A DNA stretch of 64,000 nucleotides from Planctomycetota bacterium (GTDB lineage Bacteria; Planctomycetota; UBA8742; UBA2392): positions 26,685 through 90,684 of the forward strand of contig JADLAK010000018.1 of assembly GCA_020848275.1 (NCBI GenBank). Direction: 5' to 3'. Position numbers and translations under genes: made by a program. Position 1 is the first letter of the stretch. Every line of letters begins with the position of its first letter. The notes under the pieces are model-generated. The model had not been told where the DNA came from. It saw only the letters and a list, made by a program, of their open reading frames with translations, and did not search any database. Of the stretch, positions 41,926 through 50,616 are shown one piece after another.

Positions 41926-42576
41926 ATGTTCCTACGCGTAGCAGCCGCAGGTTTTGTTTCGCTGGCCGTGCTGGCCGGCGCGGGAGTGATGCCGCAGTCG
42001 CGCGCCGAGGCGCCCGTGCCCGTCGAAATCCAGAGCAAAGCCGATGCGAAGACGCCGCAACAAGTTGGCCGCGAGATCATGGGCCACATTGCGGCGGAGG
42101 ATTTCACCAAGGTGTATGCGTACTGCCCAACGTGGGCGCTTGAGGCTGCGCCGGAAGAGACCGAAGCCCGCATCTGGCGGATGAGGGAAAAGTGGGACCT
42201 GTGGAAGACACTGAAGCGGGCCAATTTTGAAGGCGACGGCCCCAACAATCTCGATCCCAAGAGTAAGTCCGGGATTACCGACGACGAGGAAAAGTGGCTC
42301 GGCGCGACGGATGCCCAGCGAACGGCGGTCTTCATGGGCTTCTATCGAATCTACTCAAGCGACGACTGGGAAAAGCGGCTAAAGGCGCCGTGGTATCTCG
42401 ACAGCCGCAACGTGAAACTTGACATCGAGGGTCAGGGCCAGGCGACGCTTGTCTATCGGAATCGCTACAACGACTCCGTTACGGTCACGCTGAGTCGCGA
42501 AGATGGCAGATGGTTCCTTTCCAATGTTCAACTCAATATTCCCAAGGACCTGCCGAAGAAGCCGAAGGAAGAGTAA
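41926..42576 (+). CDS. Exported protein, second of the tandem pair
   Basis: The 216-aa product starts MFLRVAAAGFVSLAVLAGAG, a signal peptide without a lipobox Cys. The mature part is a paralogue of the previous gene: WRMREKWDLWKTLKRANF, GATDAQRTAVFMGFYRIYS, VKLDIEGQGQATLVYRNRYND, and the same PKDLPKKPKEE tail. The loss of the lipid anchor suggests the pair differ in location. The track ORF starts 53 codons earlier, through the terminator; ATG 41926 is preferred. Confidence 0.75.
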   Translation: MFLRVAAAGFVSLAVLAGAGVMPQSRAEAPVPVEIQSKADAKTPQQVGREIMGHIAAEDFTKVYAYCPTWALEAAPEETEARIWRMREKWDLWKTLKRANFEGDGPNNLDPKSKSGITDDEEKWLGATDAQRTAVFMGFYRIYSSDDWEKRLKAPWYLDSRNVKLDIEGQGQATLVYRNRYNDSVTVTLSREDGRWFLSNVQLNIPKDLPKKPKEE

Positions 42577-42588
42577 CCAGTGACCGAT

Positions 42589-42611
42589 GGGGCAGGCTGG
42601 AAGCCCGCCCC
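42589..42611. repeat. REP-like hairpin upstream of the biotin carboxylase gene
   Basis: GGGGCAGGCTGGAAGCCCGC then CCC: arms GGGGC/GCCCC and GGCT/AGCC around GGA. The core GGCTGGAAGCCCGC is the complement of the left REP of the alaS insert (GGGCTTCCAGCC). It lies 22 bases before the start codon. Confidence 0.6.
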
Positions 42612-42632
42612 ACGGGTCTCTATATTCCGCGC

Positions 42633-44120
42633 ATGTTCAAGAAGGTCCTGATAGCCAACAGGGGCGAGATTGCGCTGCGCGTGATCCGCGCGTGCAAGAA
42701 GCTCGGTATCGCGACGATTGCCGTTTTCTCTGACGCGGACGCTCATCTGCCCTTTGTTAAAGCCGCCGACGAAAGCCACTATCTTGGGCCATCGCCCGCC
42801 GCCGACAGCTATCTCAACGGCCCGCGCATTATCGAACTCGCCCAGCGCCACGGCGCTGAGGCCATTCACCCGGGCTACGGTTTTTTGAGCGAGAACCCGG
42901 ACTTCGCCGAACTTTGCGAAAAGAGCGGCATCGTCTTTGTTGGCCCGCCCAGCGCCGCGATCCGCAAGCTTGGCGACAAACGCGCCGCCAAAGCGATTGC
43001 GCAGCAGGCCAACGTACCCGTCACGCCCTGGGTCGAGTGCACAGCCGCCGACGTCGACAAAGTCGTGCCCGCGGTGGCCAAAATCGGCTACCCCGTCCTG
43101 ATCAAACCGGCGGCGGGCGGCGGCGGCAAAGGTATGCACCGCGCCAACGATGAAGCGAGCCTGCGCGAACTGCTGCCGCGCGCGGCGCGCGAGGCCAAGG
43201 CCGCGTTTGGCAAGGACGCGCTGCTGATCGAGAAGTTTCTCGTGAACCCGCGCCATATCGAAGTGCAACTGCTCGCCGACAAGCACGGCACCGTCCTGCA
43301 CCTTTTCGAGCGCGAGTGCTCGCTCCAACGCCGCAACCAGAAGCTGCTGGAAGAGTCGCCCAGCATCGCGCTTACGCCAGACCAGCGCGAGCGCATTTGC
43401 GGCGACGCCGTCCGCATCGCCAAGGCCGCGGGTTATCACAACGCGGGTACCTGCGAATTCCTGATGACCGGCGATAGCTGGTACTTCTGCGAGGTCAACA
43501 CGCGCCTGCAAGTCGAGCACCCCGTGACGGAGATGATCACGGGCGTCGATCTGGTCGAGCAGCAGTTCCGCGTCGCGAGCGGCGAGAAACTCGCGATCAA
43601 ACAGACGGACCTCAAGCAGAACGGCCACGCGATCGAACTGCGCATCAACAGCGAAGATCCCTTCGCCGATTTCATGCCATCTCTGGGCTACATCGAGGCG
43701 CTGCAAGTTCCTGAGGGTGAGGGCATCCGCGTTGATGCTGGTTATGCCGTCGGCGATTCCGTGACGCCGTTCTACGACAGTTTGATCGGCAAATTGATTG
43801 TGCACGGCAAAACGCGCGCGGAGGTGATCGAGAGACTAAAGGTCGCGCTGAAGGAATTCGTCGTGGTAGGGGTGGCGACGACGGTGCCGCTGCATCTGGC
43901 GTTCATGGACGACCCCGGCGTGCGCAAGGGCGACTTCCACATCCAGTACGTCGAGGCGCGCCTGAAGGATTTGCTGAAACGCGAGCGCGAGGAAGATGCG
44001 GCGGTTCTGGGTGCGCTGATGGAATACCGACGCCTCAACAAAATCCGCGAGGCCCAGGGCCGCGCAGGCGAATCGCACTTCGACCCGTGGAGCAGCAGTT
44101 CGCTGCCGCGGGTTCGGTAA
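42633..44120 (+). CDS. accC: Biotin carboxylase (acyl-CoA carboxylase alpha-type)
   Basis: The 495-aa product is a biotin carboxylase with the ATP-grasp lid GGGGKGMH, the catalytic segments VEHPVTEMITGVDLVEQQ and NSEDPFADF, and the N-terminal KVLIANRGEIALRVIRACKKLGI. It carboxylates the biotin on the carrier encoded downstream. No biotinyl domain is fused; that is a separate gene at 44295. In context it is probably the propionyl-CoA carboxylase biotin carboxylase, though it could serve acetyl-CoA carboxylase as well. ATG 42633 is the natural start. Confidence 0.94.
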   Translation: MFKKVLIANRGEIALRVIRACKKLGIATIAVFSDADAHLPFVKAADESHYLGPSPAADSYLNGPRIIELAQRHGAEAIHPGYGFLSENPDFAELCEKSGIVFVGPPSAAIRKLGDKRAAKAIAQQANVPVTPWVECTAADVDKVVPAVAKIGYPVLIKPAAGGGGKGMHRANDEASLRELLPRAAREAKAAFGKDALLIEKFLVNPRHIEVQLLADKHGTVLHLFERECSLQRRNQKLLEESPSIALTPDQRERICGDAVRIAKAAGYHNAGTCEFLMTGDSWYFCEVNTRLQVEHPVTEMITGVDLVEQQFRVASGEKLAIKQTDLKQNGHAIELRINSEDPFADFMPSLGYIEALQVPEGEGIRVDAGYAVGDSVTPFYDSLIGKLIVHGKTRAEVIERLKVALKEFVVVGVATTVPLHLAFMDDPGVRKGDFHIQYVEARLKDLLKREREEDAAVLGALMEYRRLNKIREAQGRAGESHFDPWSSSSLPRVR

Positions 44121-44130
44121 AGACGTTATC

Positions 44131-44278
44131 CACGGAGGACACGGAAGGCACGGAAAAGACAAAAGCTGCCCACAGATGACGCAGATTCACGCGGATGAAG
44201 CTTTGATCTGCGGGCATCTGCGCAATCTGTGGGCTGCCTTGGCAGTTTTCCGTGTAACTCCGTGTTTTCCGTGTAAGA
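44131..44278. repeat. Nested word palindromes, family 10 outside family 9
   Basis: The outer arms (44131-44160 and 44247-44278) are the CCACGGAGGACACGGAAGG word and its complement. Inside them, at 44165-44237, is a complete family 9 palindrome with CCCACAGATGACGCAGATT and its complement. The two families occur separately elsewhere (40461 and 38704). The whole 174-base gap between accC and the carrier gene is filled by the nest. Confidence 0.88.
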
Positions 44279-44294
44279 AGCAGTTGAGACAGAA

Positions 44295-44810
44295 ATGGAA
44301 TACGAAGTCACAGTCGGCGAAAAGACCTTCACCGTGCGTTTTAGCGAGCGCGACGGGCAGCTCTACGTCACATCGCCGCGCGGGACTTTCCCGGTCAAGA
44401 TCGACACGCCCTTGCGCGCGAAAATCCAGCGCGTGCAGGTCAACGGCGGACCGGTGGCGTTCGGGTTCCATCGCGACAAGGAAGAAGATCGCGTTGTTCT
44501 CGACGGTGTGAACTACGAAGTCGCCGTGCGCGAGGCTGAACACGCGAAATTCACGGCGCTGTCGGCGCGACAGGGCGTCGCGACGCGCTTTGAGGTCAAG
44601 GCGCCGATGCCCGGCATGGTCGTGAGTGTGCGCGTGAAAGTCGGCGAAGTCGTGAAGAAGAACCAGACGCTGCTGTTTTTGCATGCAATGAAGCTTGAAA
44701 ACGATATCCGGTCGCCGCGCGCGGGCAAGGTTCTCGACATCAAGGTCAAGGACGGCAATGCGCTCGAAAAAGGCGCGCTGATGATCGTGCTTGGCCCCGA
44801 AGGCGTGTAA
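44295..44810 (+). CDS. Biotin carboxyl carrier protein
   Basis: The 171-aa product ends in a biotinyl domain (about 100-168) with the modified lysine in HAMKLEN, preceded by EVKAPMPGMVVSVRVKVGE. The N-terminal ~95 residues are a beta-rich domain like that linking carboxylase subunits in acyl-CoA carboxylases. It shuttles carboxyl groups from the carboxylase to the transferase. Its stop codon overlaps the start of the next (cassette) gene by one base. Confidence 0.93.
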   Translation: MEYEVTVGEKTFTVRFSERDGQLYVTSPRGTFPVKIDTPLRAKIQRVQVNGGPVAFGFHRDKEEDRVVLDGVNYEVAVREAEHAKFTALSARQGVATRFEVKAPMPGMVVSVRVKVGEVVKKNQTLLFLHAMKLENDIRSPRAGKVLDIKVKDGNALEKGALMIVLGPEGV

Positions 44811-45184
44811 TGGCCAAACTCAATGCAATTGTCTGTTGCACTCAGGCGGTCTTCACAGATCCCTACTGGCATCTGATTGGCGTACTCGAGCAGATTTGGG
44901 TGCGCAGCAACGAAACGGCCCGATTTGATGTCTTTATCAAACTTGGGGACGTGTTGTCGACCTTCGATTCCGACATCACTATTGTTGTTAGATCCTTTGA
45001 TGATGGTCCAGGGGAGGTCATTGCGAACCGCACCCAAAAAACGCGCGGCGGCGGTGACGGAGTCGCGTTAGCCAAGTTCAGCCTTGAAGTGGAGTTCGAG
45101 AAGGAAGGCACCTTCAATGTGGAGGCGTATTTAAATGGTGCCTTGTTGGATGAGCAAAAGCTGAAAGTCCTTATAATCGATTGA
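44810..45184 (+). CDS. Cassette 2, gene A: DUF6941-like small protein
   Basis: The 124-aa product starts MAKLNAIVCCTQAVFTDPYW. It has central strands RFDVFIKLGDVL and ITIVVRSFDDGPGE and closes with EGTFNVEAYLNGALLDEQKLKVL. The layout matches the gene A products at 26855 and 51575. Its ATG uses the last base of the carrier-protein stop (TAATG). The codon use is markedly AT-richer than that of its neighbours. Function unknown; the start resembles DUF6941 (cysteine after a short strand). Confidence 0.68.
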   Translation: MAKLNAIVCCTQAVFTDPYWHLIGVLEQIWVRSNETARFDVFIKLGDVLSTFDSDITIVVRSFDDGPGEVIANRTQKTRGGGDGVALAKFSLEVEFEKEGTFNVEAYLNGALLDEQKLKVLIID

Positions 45185-45185
45185 T

Positions 45186-45455
45186 ATGCGACCCAAGCAA
45201 CGAATTGTGAAGGACATCGTTTACATCACGACATACGTGAATGGCTGGCCGGTGGTGACCCCGACCGAAAGCACGGTCATCTACTACCCCAAGGCTACTC
45301 AAAGCAGGACAGAAGTTCTGCGGCAGTACGCGCAACTCGCTGAACGTCAAGCCGAGCATCAGCGCAGGATGGCCGAATATCAGCGCAAGTTGAACGAAGA
45401 TCGCGCCAAGCGCCTGCCCGCCAAACCCGCTGCCAAGCGCCGCAAGGCTGGGTAG
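45186..45455 (+). CDS. Cassette 2, gene B: 89-aa protein with basic tail
   Basis: ATG follows the gene A stop by one base. The product has a short beta-like N-terminus (RIVKDIVYITTYVNGWPVV). A charged coiled-coil helix (LAERQAEHQRRMAEYQRKLNEDR) and a PAKPAAKRRKAG tail follow. The tail matches those of the 56-aa gene B products. It is longer than its counterparts because of the inserted coiled coil. Confidence 0.68.
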   Translation: MRPKQRIVKDIVYITTYVNGWPVVTPTESTVIYYPKATQSRTEVLRQYAQLAERQAEHQRRMAEYQRKLNEDRAKRLPAKPAAKRRKAG

Positions 45456-45503
45456 CGTCCGCCAACGCTTCACAATCGCCCGTTGTCCGCTATCCTTCGC
45501 GCC

Positions 45504-47168
45504 ATGAGCGTGCAGGACGATTACATCAAGTGGCTGGAAGGCAGCCGCAAAGCCTACGTCGCCAAGACGAAGGAACGGCGCGAGAAATTCGCGACCTCCA
45601 GCGGCATTGAAATCCCGCCATTGGCGACACCTGTGCCGGGCAGCCTCAGCGAGCAGGGCGAGGCCGATTACGCCGCCAAACAAGGTTTTCCCGGCGAAGC
45701 GCCCTTTACTCGCGGCGTTTACCCGAGCATGTACCGCGGGCGTTTCTGGACGATGCGCCAGTACGCGGGCTTTGGCGACGCGGAGGAATCCAACAAGCGT
45801 TATCGCTACTTGTTGCAGCAAGGCACCACCGGCTTGAGCGTCGCGTTCGATTTGCCCACGCAGATCGGCTACGACAGCGACCACCAGATGGCCGAGGGCG
45901 AAATCGGCAAGGTCGGCGTGCCGATTTCCTGCCGCGACGACATGCTCACGCTGCTCGATAACATCCCGCTCGACAAAGTCAGCACGAGCATGACGATCAA
46001 CTCGAGTGCGTCGTGCCTGCTCGCGTTCTATTTGCTCGTCGCCGAAAAACAGGGCGTGAGCTACGACAAGCTGCGCGGCACGGTGCAGAACGACCTGCTC
46101 AAGGAATTCGTCGCGCGCGGGACGTACATTTACCCGCCGCGCCACAGCCTGCGCGTCACGACCGACATAATTGAGTTCTGCGCCAAAGAGGCGCCGAATT
46201 TCAACGCGATCTCGATCAGCGGCTATCACATCCGCGAAGCGGGCAGCACCGCCGCGCAGGAAATCGCGTTTACGCTCGCCAATGGCCTGTGCTACGTGGA
46301 ACACGCGGTCAAACGCGGCCTGGACGTCAACGAGTTCGGCGGCAACCTGAGTTTCTTCTTCAATGGGCACAACAACCTGCTTGAGGAAGTCGCGAAGTTC
46401 CGCGCTGCGCGCCGCCTCTGGGCACGCCTGATGAAGGAGCGTTTCAAGGCGACGGACAAGGCCGCGTTGCAGTGCCGTTTTCACACGCAGACCGCAGGCA
46501 GCACGCTCACGGCCCAGCAGCCCGAAAACAATATCGTGCGCACGACGCTGCAGGCGCTGGGCGCGGTGCTGGGCGGCACGCAGAGCCTGCACACCAACAG
46601 CTTTGACGAAGCGCTGGCGCTGCCGACCGAAAAATCGGTCGAGATCGCGCTGCGCACCCAGCAGATCATTGCCTACGAGTCAGGAGTCTCCGACACGCCC
46701 GATCCGCTGGCCGGCAGCTATCACGTGGAGAAGTTGACTGACGAGTTGGAAGCCGCGGCTATTAAACTGATTGAGGATGTCGACAAGCGCGGCGGCAGCG
46801 TGGGCGCGATTGAGCAGCGCTTCATGCAGGGCGAGATCGCTCGCGCGGCGCTGGCCTATCAGCGCCAGGTCGAAAGCGGCGACGCCGTGGTTGTGGGGGT
46901 GAACAAGTTCAATACTGTCGAGAGCCGGGATCTGCCCCTTCAGAAGATCGATGCTGCGGCGACGCGCCGCCAGCTCGAACGCCTGAAGGCCTTCAAGACG
47001 GGCCGCGACGGGGCCAAGGTCAAGGCGGCCCTTGCCGACCTGCAAGCCACGGCCAAGGGAACCGGCAATCTGATGCCAAAGATACTTGCAGCTTTACGGG
47101 CGGACGCCACACTAGGCGACGTGTGCGATACCTTGCGCACGGTTTTCGGCGAGTATCGCGAAGGTTAG
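45504..47168 (+). CDS. Methylmalonyl-CoA mutase, large (catalytic) subunit
   Basis: The 554-aa product covers the TIM-barrel substrate domain: [76 protein letters not shown]. It lacks the C-terminal cobalamin-binding domain, so a separate B12-binding subunit must be encoded elsewhere. It interconverts (R)-methylmalonyl-CoA and succinyl-CoA. With the carboxylase subunits and the epimerase (47938) it completes propionyl-CoA to succinyl-CoA, or the reverse route to propionate. Confidence 0.94.
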   Translation: MSVQDDYIKWLEGSRKAYVAKTKERREKFATSSGIEIPPLATPVPGSLSEQGEADYAAKQGFPGEAPFTRGVYPSMYRGRFWTMRQYAGFGDAEESNKRYRYLLQQGTTGLSVAFDLPTQIGYDSDHQMAEGEIGKVGVPISCRDDMLTLLDNIPLDKVSTSMTINSSASCLLAFYLLVAEKQGVSYDKLRGTVQNDLLKEFVARGTYIYPPRHSLRVTTDIIEFCAKEAPNFNAISISGYHIREAGSTAAQEIAFTLANGLCYVEHAVKRGLDVNEFGGNLSFFFNGHNNLLEEVAKFRAARRLWARLMKERFKATDKAALQCRFHTQTAGSTLTAQQPENNIVRTTLQALGAVLGGTQSLHTNSFDEALALPTEKSVEIALRTQQIIAYESGVSDTPDPLAGSYHVEKLTDELEAAAIKLIEDVDKRGGSVGAIEQRFMQGEIARAALAYQRQVESGDAVVVGVNKFNTVESRDLPLQKIDAAATRRQLERLKAFKTGRDGAKVKAALADLQATAKGTGNLMPKILAALRADATLGDVCDTLRTVFGEYREG

Positions 47169-47177
47169 GGGATAGCC

Positions 47178-47798
47178 ATGTGGGGTAAGAAAAAAGACAC
47201 CGTCGCCAAGCACCCGTCCAAGCCGGCCCTGGCCAAGGCGCCGTCCAAGGGCGCGATGCCGACGTCCAAGGATACCGGCAAGATCGACCGGCATTCCGCG
47301 CCCAAGCGCCCCACGATCAGCGCCACGAGCATGATCGAGCGCATGGAACTCGTGAAGGTGTGCGAGGGCATCGGCGCGCTGGCCATTGGCGGCCGCGGCG
47401 ACAAGGTCGCGATGGCTGTGGAAGCGCTGCACAAGTCCGCGCGCACGCTGCTGCTCCAGCAGCATCTCGATGTCTGGCTGCCGAAGTTCGAGGAGCACTT
47501 CGCGAACCTCGAGAAGGTGCTCGGCCCCGCCGAAGCCATCAAGCCCGAGAACCTCGTGACCGAGATTAAGGAAAAAGTCGCCAAGGGCGGTTTTCCCACC
47601 ATGCGCGAGTTTGTCATCCGCGTGGTATTGCCGGTCGTCAGCTACCACGGTCTGCTGTTGTTCTTGAACAACCAGGCCGGTGTACGCCTTCCCGACCACG
47701 CGCGTGACAAAGTCATCCAGAAGATGAACCACATCAACCGCATCCTTGGCGGCTCCTGTGCGGCGATGGTGTTGCAGGAGTCGATGAGCGTAGGATAG
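47178..47798 (+). CDS. Protein of unknown function between mutase and epimerase
   Basis: The 206-aa product has a basic, Pro/Lys-rich N-terminal ~45 residues (KKKDTVAKHPSKPALAKAPSK) that looks disordered. A helical domain follows (ERMELVKVCEGIGALAIGG, LLLQQHLDVWLPKFEEHFANLEKVLGP, NHINRILGGSCAAMVLQE). No signal peptide or membrane segment is present. It starts 9 bases after the mutase stop, so it is probably cotranscribed. I recognise no family; the position suggests a link to the mutase pathway, but that is inference. Confidence 0.65.
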   Translation: MWGKKKDTVAKHPSKPALAKAPSKGAMPTSKDTGKIDRHSAPKRPTISATSMIERMELVKVCEGIGALAIGGRGDKVAMAVEALHKSARTLLLQQHLDVWLPKFEEHFANLEKVLGPAEAIKPENLVTEIKEKVAKGGFPTMREFVIRVVLPVVSYHGLLLFLNNQAGVRLPDHARDKVIQKMNHINRILGGSCAAMVLQESMSVG

Positions 47799-47804
47799 AC
47801 GAAT

Positions 47805-47932
47805 CAGAGCCCGTCGCGTAAGTCGAGCAAAGGGAGATGTCGCGCAGCAAAGCACAGCTTTGCAAGCGACGGGGCAATAAGATAAGGCTTTCAGTTGTTA
47901 TTGCCCCGCCGCTTGCCCAGCGGGCTCTGAGG
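47805..47932. repeat. Intergenic word palindrome, family 8, expanded copy
   Basis: The outer arms CAGAGCCCGTCGCGTAAG (from 47805) and CGGGCTCTG (to 47929) pair. The inner arms CAAGCGACGGGGCAATAA (47863-47880) and TTATTGCCCCGCCGCTTG (about 47898-47915) pair with one mismatch. About 38 extra bases interrupt the left arm. The word matches 7002 and 37360. Confidence 0.75.
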
Positions 47933-47937
47933 AATTC

Positions 47938-48351
47938 ATGCGCCTTGATCACATCGGAATTGCGGTAAAGTCGATTGCCGCCTCGCGCAAATTTTACGAG
48001 GGTGGCTTGAAGCTCCGAGCGTTTCCACAAGTTGAAGAGGTAGCCGGGGAAAAGGTCAAAGTGCTCAAGCTCGACCTCGAGCCGGGCCTGCACATTGAGC
48101 TTCTTGAGGCCACGAGCCCTGACTCCGCCGTCGCCAAATTCATTGAAAAGCGCGGCGAGGGCATGCATCACCTGTGCTACGCGGTTGATGACGTCGTTGC
48201 TGCAACGCACGAGCTTGAGATGCGCGGCTTTGTCCCGATATGGGCCGAGCCTCACGTAGGGGCCGGGGGCTGCCTGGTGAACTTCTTTCACCCCAAGGAG
48301 ACCTTTGGGGTACTGACAGAACTGTCACAACCGCCGGTTAGCGGAAACTAA
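47938..48351 (+). CDS. mce: Methylmalonyl-CoA epimerase
   Basis: The 137-aa VOC-fold protein starts MRLDHIGIAVKSIAASRKFYEG, with the metal His in HIGIAV. It continues ELLEATSPDSAVAKFIEKRGEGMHHLCYAVDDV and ends NFFHPKETFGVLTELSQ, all standard for methylmalonyl-CoA epimerase. It interconverts the (S)- and (R)-methylmalonyl-CoA formed by the carboxylase and used by the mutase. Family 8 arms lie immediately upstream. Confidence 0.93.
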   Translation: MRLDHIGIAVKSIAASRKFYEGGLKLRAFPQVEEVAGEKVKVLKLDLEPGLHIELLEATSPDSAVAKFIEKRGEGMHHLCYAVDDVVAATHELEMRGFVPIWAEPHVGAGGCLVNFFHPKETFGVLTELSQPPVSGN

Positions 48352-48528
48352 GTAGGGGGTTGGTGGTACTTGCGGGCTGTTTTTCCCGTCGCTAAACTCC
48401 CGACCCAAGCAGCTTTGTGCAGCAAGGCGCCTACCGCGCCCGATGTCCTGTGAGGGGAAACCATAAGCAGGGCCGCCTCGTTGGCGTGCCGTAGCCGTGA
48501 TTCAAACAGTACGTAGAGGAGACACAGC

Positions 48529-48783
48529 GTGCCGAGCCGCGAAGAAATCCAGGAATCCGTAGTGCAGATCGTTTGCGACCAGATGGGCGTCAGCCGTGAC
48601 AAGGTCACGATGGAGACGTCCTTTGTGAACGACCTGGGCGCGGACAGCCTCGATACCGTTGAACTGGTGATGGAGTTCGAGGACGAGTTCGAGTTGACGA
48701 TCCCGGACGAAGACGCCGAGAAAATCCAGACCGTGGGTGACGCGGTCAAGTACATCGAGGAAAAGACTGCCGCCAAGGGCTAA
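48529..48783 (+). CDS. acpP: Acyl carrier protein
   Basis: The 84-aa product has the phosphopantetheine serine in [20 protein letters not shown] and the usual four-helix acidic sequence. It carries the growing acyl chain for all fab enzymes. It starts at GTG 48529 with GAGGAGA 7-8 bases upstream. It is separated from fabG by about 10 kb, whereas acpP normally follows fabG directly. The 177-base gap before it likely holds its own promoter. Confidence 0.97.
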   Translation: MPSREEIQESVVQIVCDQMGVSRDKVTMETSFVNDLGADSLDTVELVMEFEDEFELTIPDEDAEKIQTVGDAVKYIEEKTAAKG

Positions 48784-48864
48784 TTCCTGACGTTTGCGGG
48801 CAAGCGTCGATGCGCCCTCACGGCGTACGCGCTTGCCCGAACAGTTTTCGACGCAGAGGTTTGA

Positions 48865-50121
48865 ATGTCCAATCCCGCCCGTAGACGCGTTGTGATCACC
48901 GGAATCGGTGCGATTACCCCGTTGGGAAACAGCGTACCCGAGTTCTGGAACGGCCTGCTCAGCGCCCAGAATGGCATTCGTTCGCTGCCCTGGGCCATTG
49001 AGAAGAAGCTGACCACCACCATCGCGGGCACGGTGCAGAATTTCGACGCCGCAACGGTGTTGGGCGACCGCAAGTACGCGCGCCAGACCGACCCGTTTGT
49101 GCACTTCGCCGTTGCCTCGGGAGCCGAAGCCATCAAGGACTCGGGCCTTGATCTTGCCAAGGAAAACCTCGAGCGCTTCGGTTGCATTCTGGGCTCCGGC
49201 ATCGGCGGCCTGGCCGAAATTGAAGACGGCACGCTGACGCTGCATACGCGCGGCCCCAGCCGCATCAACCCGTTCTTCATTCCCAAGCTGATGCTCAACG
49301 CCGCGGCGGGCAATGTGGCGATCCGCTTTGGCCTGCGTGGGCCGAATTTCGCGACTTCCAGCGCATGCGCCGCGGCCAACCACGCGCTTGGCGCGGCGTT
49401 TCGAACCATCCAGTACGGCGATGCCGACGTGATGTTCGCCGGCGGCTCGGAAGCTGCCGCGACAGAAATCGGCATGGCCGGTTTCTGCGCGGCGCGGGCC
49501 ATGAGCCAGCGCAACACCGACCCTGAACACGCCAGCCGCCCCTTTGACAAGGAGCGCGACGGCTTTGTGATGGGTGAAGGTGCGGCGGTCGTGATCTTCG
49601 AGGAACTCGGGCGCGCCAAGGCCCGCGGCGCCAAGATTTACGCCGAAGTGCTGGGCTATGGCGCGACGGACGACGCCTACCACATGACCTCGCCCAGCGA
49701 GGACGGCACCGGCGCCATGAAGTCCATGGAGAACGCGCTCAAGGACGCCGGTGTAAACCCCAAGGATGTCAGCTACATCAACGCCCACGGCACCAGCACC
49801 GAATACAACGACAAGACCGAAACGCTGGCGATCAAGCGCCTGTTTGGCGACCACGCAAAGAAACTGATGATCAGCTCGACCAAGAGCATGACCGGGCATT
49901 TGCTAGGCGCCAGCGGCGCGGTGGAGATCGTGGCGACGGCGCTTGCGGTCAAGCACGACCGCGTGCCGCCCACGCGCAATTTGACGGTCCCCGACCCCGA
50001 GTGCGACCTCGACTACGTGCCCAACGTGGCCCGCGAGGCGCGCGTGACCTGCGCGATTTCCAACAGCTTCGGCTTCGGCGGCCACAACGCCACCATCGCG
50101 CTGGGCAAGTTCACCGGCTAG
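48865..50121 (+). CDS. fabF: Beta-ketoacyl-ACP synthase II
   Basis: The 418-aa product has the nucleophile Cys in SSACAAANHALG and the two His in NAHGTSTEYND and GHLLGASGAVE. The Lys segment lies in STKSMTGH and the terminal motif in SNSFGFGGHNATI. It elongates acyl-ACP with malonyl-ACP. It follows acpP by 81 bases, as in the standard acpP-fabF pair. Confidence 0.97.
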   Translation: MSNPARRRVVITGIGAITPLGNSVPEFWNGLLSAQNGIRSLPWAIEKKLTTTIAGTVQNFDAATVLGDRKYARQTDPFVHFAVASGAEAIKDSGLDLAKENLERFGCILGSGIGGLAEIEDGTLTLHTRGPSRINPFFIPKLMLNAAAGNVAIRFGLRGPNFATSSACAAANHALGAAFRTIQYGDADVMFAGGSEAAATEIGMAGFCAARAMSQRNTDPEHASRPFDKERDGFVMGEGAAVVIFEELGRAKARGAKIYAEVLGYGATDDAYHMTSPSEDGTGAMKSMENALKDAGVNPKDVSYINAHGTSTEYNDKTETLAIKRLFGDHAKKLMISSTKSMTGHLLGASGAVEIVATALAVKHDRVPPTRNLTVPDPECDLDYVPNVAREARVTCAISNSFGFGGHNATIALGKFTG

Positions 50122-50139
50122 TCAGCGGCAAAGGTACTC

Positions 50140-50616
50140 ATGCGATTGCGCATTACCCTGGGTGTCGGCCTTCTGGCGCTGCTGGCAGGTTGCGGCAGCG
50201 TGTCGGACTATTACCGCCTCGAGGAATGGGGCGAGGGCTGGAAGCTTGAAGTCCGCGAGAAGGGCAAGCAGTTCGAGGCCCGCTGGATCGAGGGCAAAAA
50301 CCGCAGCGTGCGCCTGACCAACCTCGATGACCGCAACTCGAAGGTCACGATCATCAACACGCTTTATCTTGAGCTAGGCGTCGACGGCGGCGTAATTAAT
50401 GGCCGCCTCAAGCGCGTCGTGACAGCCAACCTCGACCGCCGCGCCTACGAGGAAAGCCACGCCCAGTGGTTCAAGGTCGAGGCCGGGCAGTGCGTGCTGG
50501 ACGGAACGCTCAACGGCAGGGTCGATGTAAAGTGCGAAGGCGGCTACACCTTCAGCGGCACCGTCCGCCCCGCCAAAAACGTCCAGAAGATCGAACACGA
50601 AAAGAAGAAGCCATGA
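50140..50616 (+). CDS. Predicted lipoprotein of unknown function
   Basis: The 158-aa product starts MRLRITLGVGLLALLAGC with a lipobox (LAGC). The mature region is beta-rich and ends with a KKP tail. Its TGA overlaps the dapF ATG (ATGA), so the two are translationally coupled. No family recognised. Confidence 0.75.
   Translation: MRLRITLGVGLLALLAGCGSVSDYYRLEEWGEGWKLEVREKGKQFEARWIEGKNRSVRLTNLDDRNSKVTIINTLYLELGVDGGVINGRLKRVVTANLDRRAYEESHAQWFKVEAGQCVLDGTLNGRVDVKCEGGYTFSGTVRPAKNVQKIEHEKKKP

Noticed and set aside
48502-49899. 465-aa minus-strand ORF
   Set aside because: Shadow of acpP and fabF on the opposite strand.
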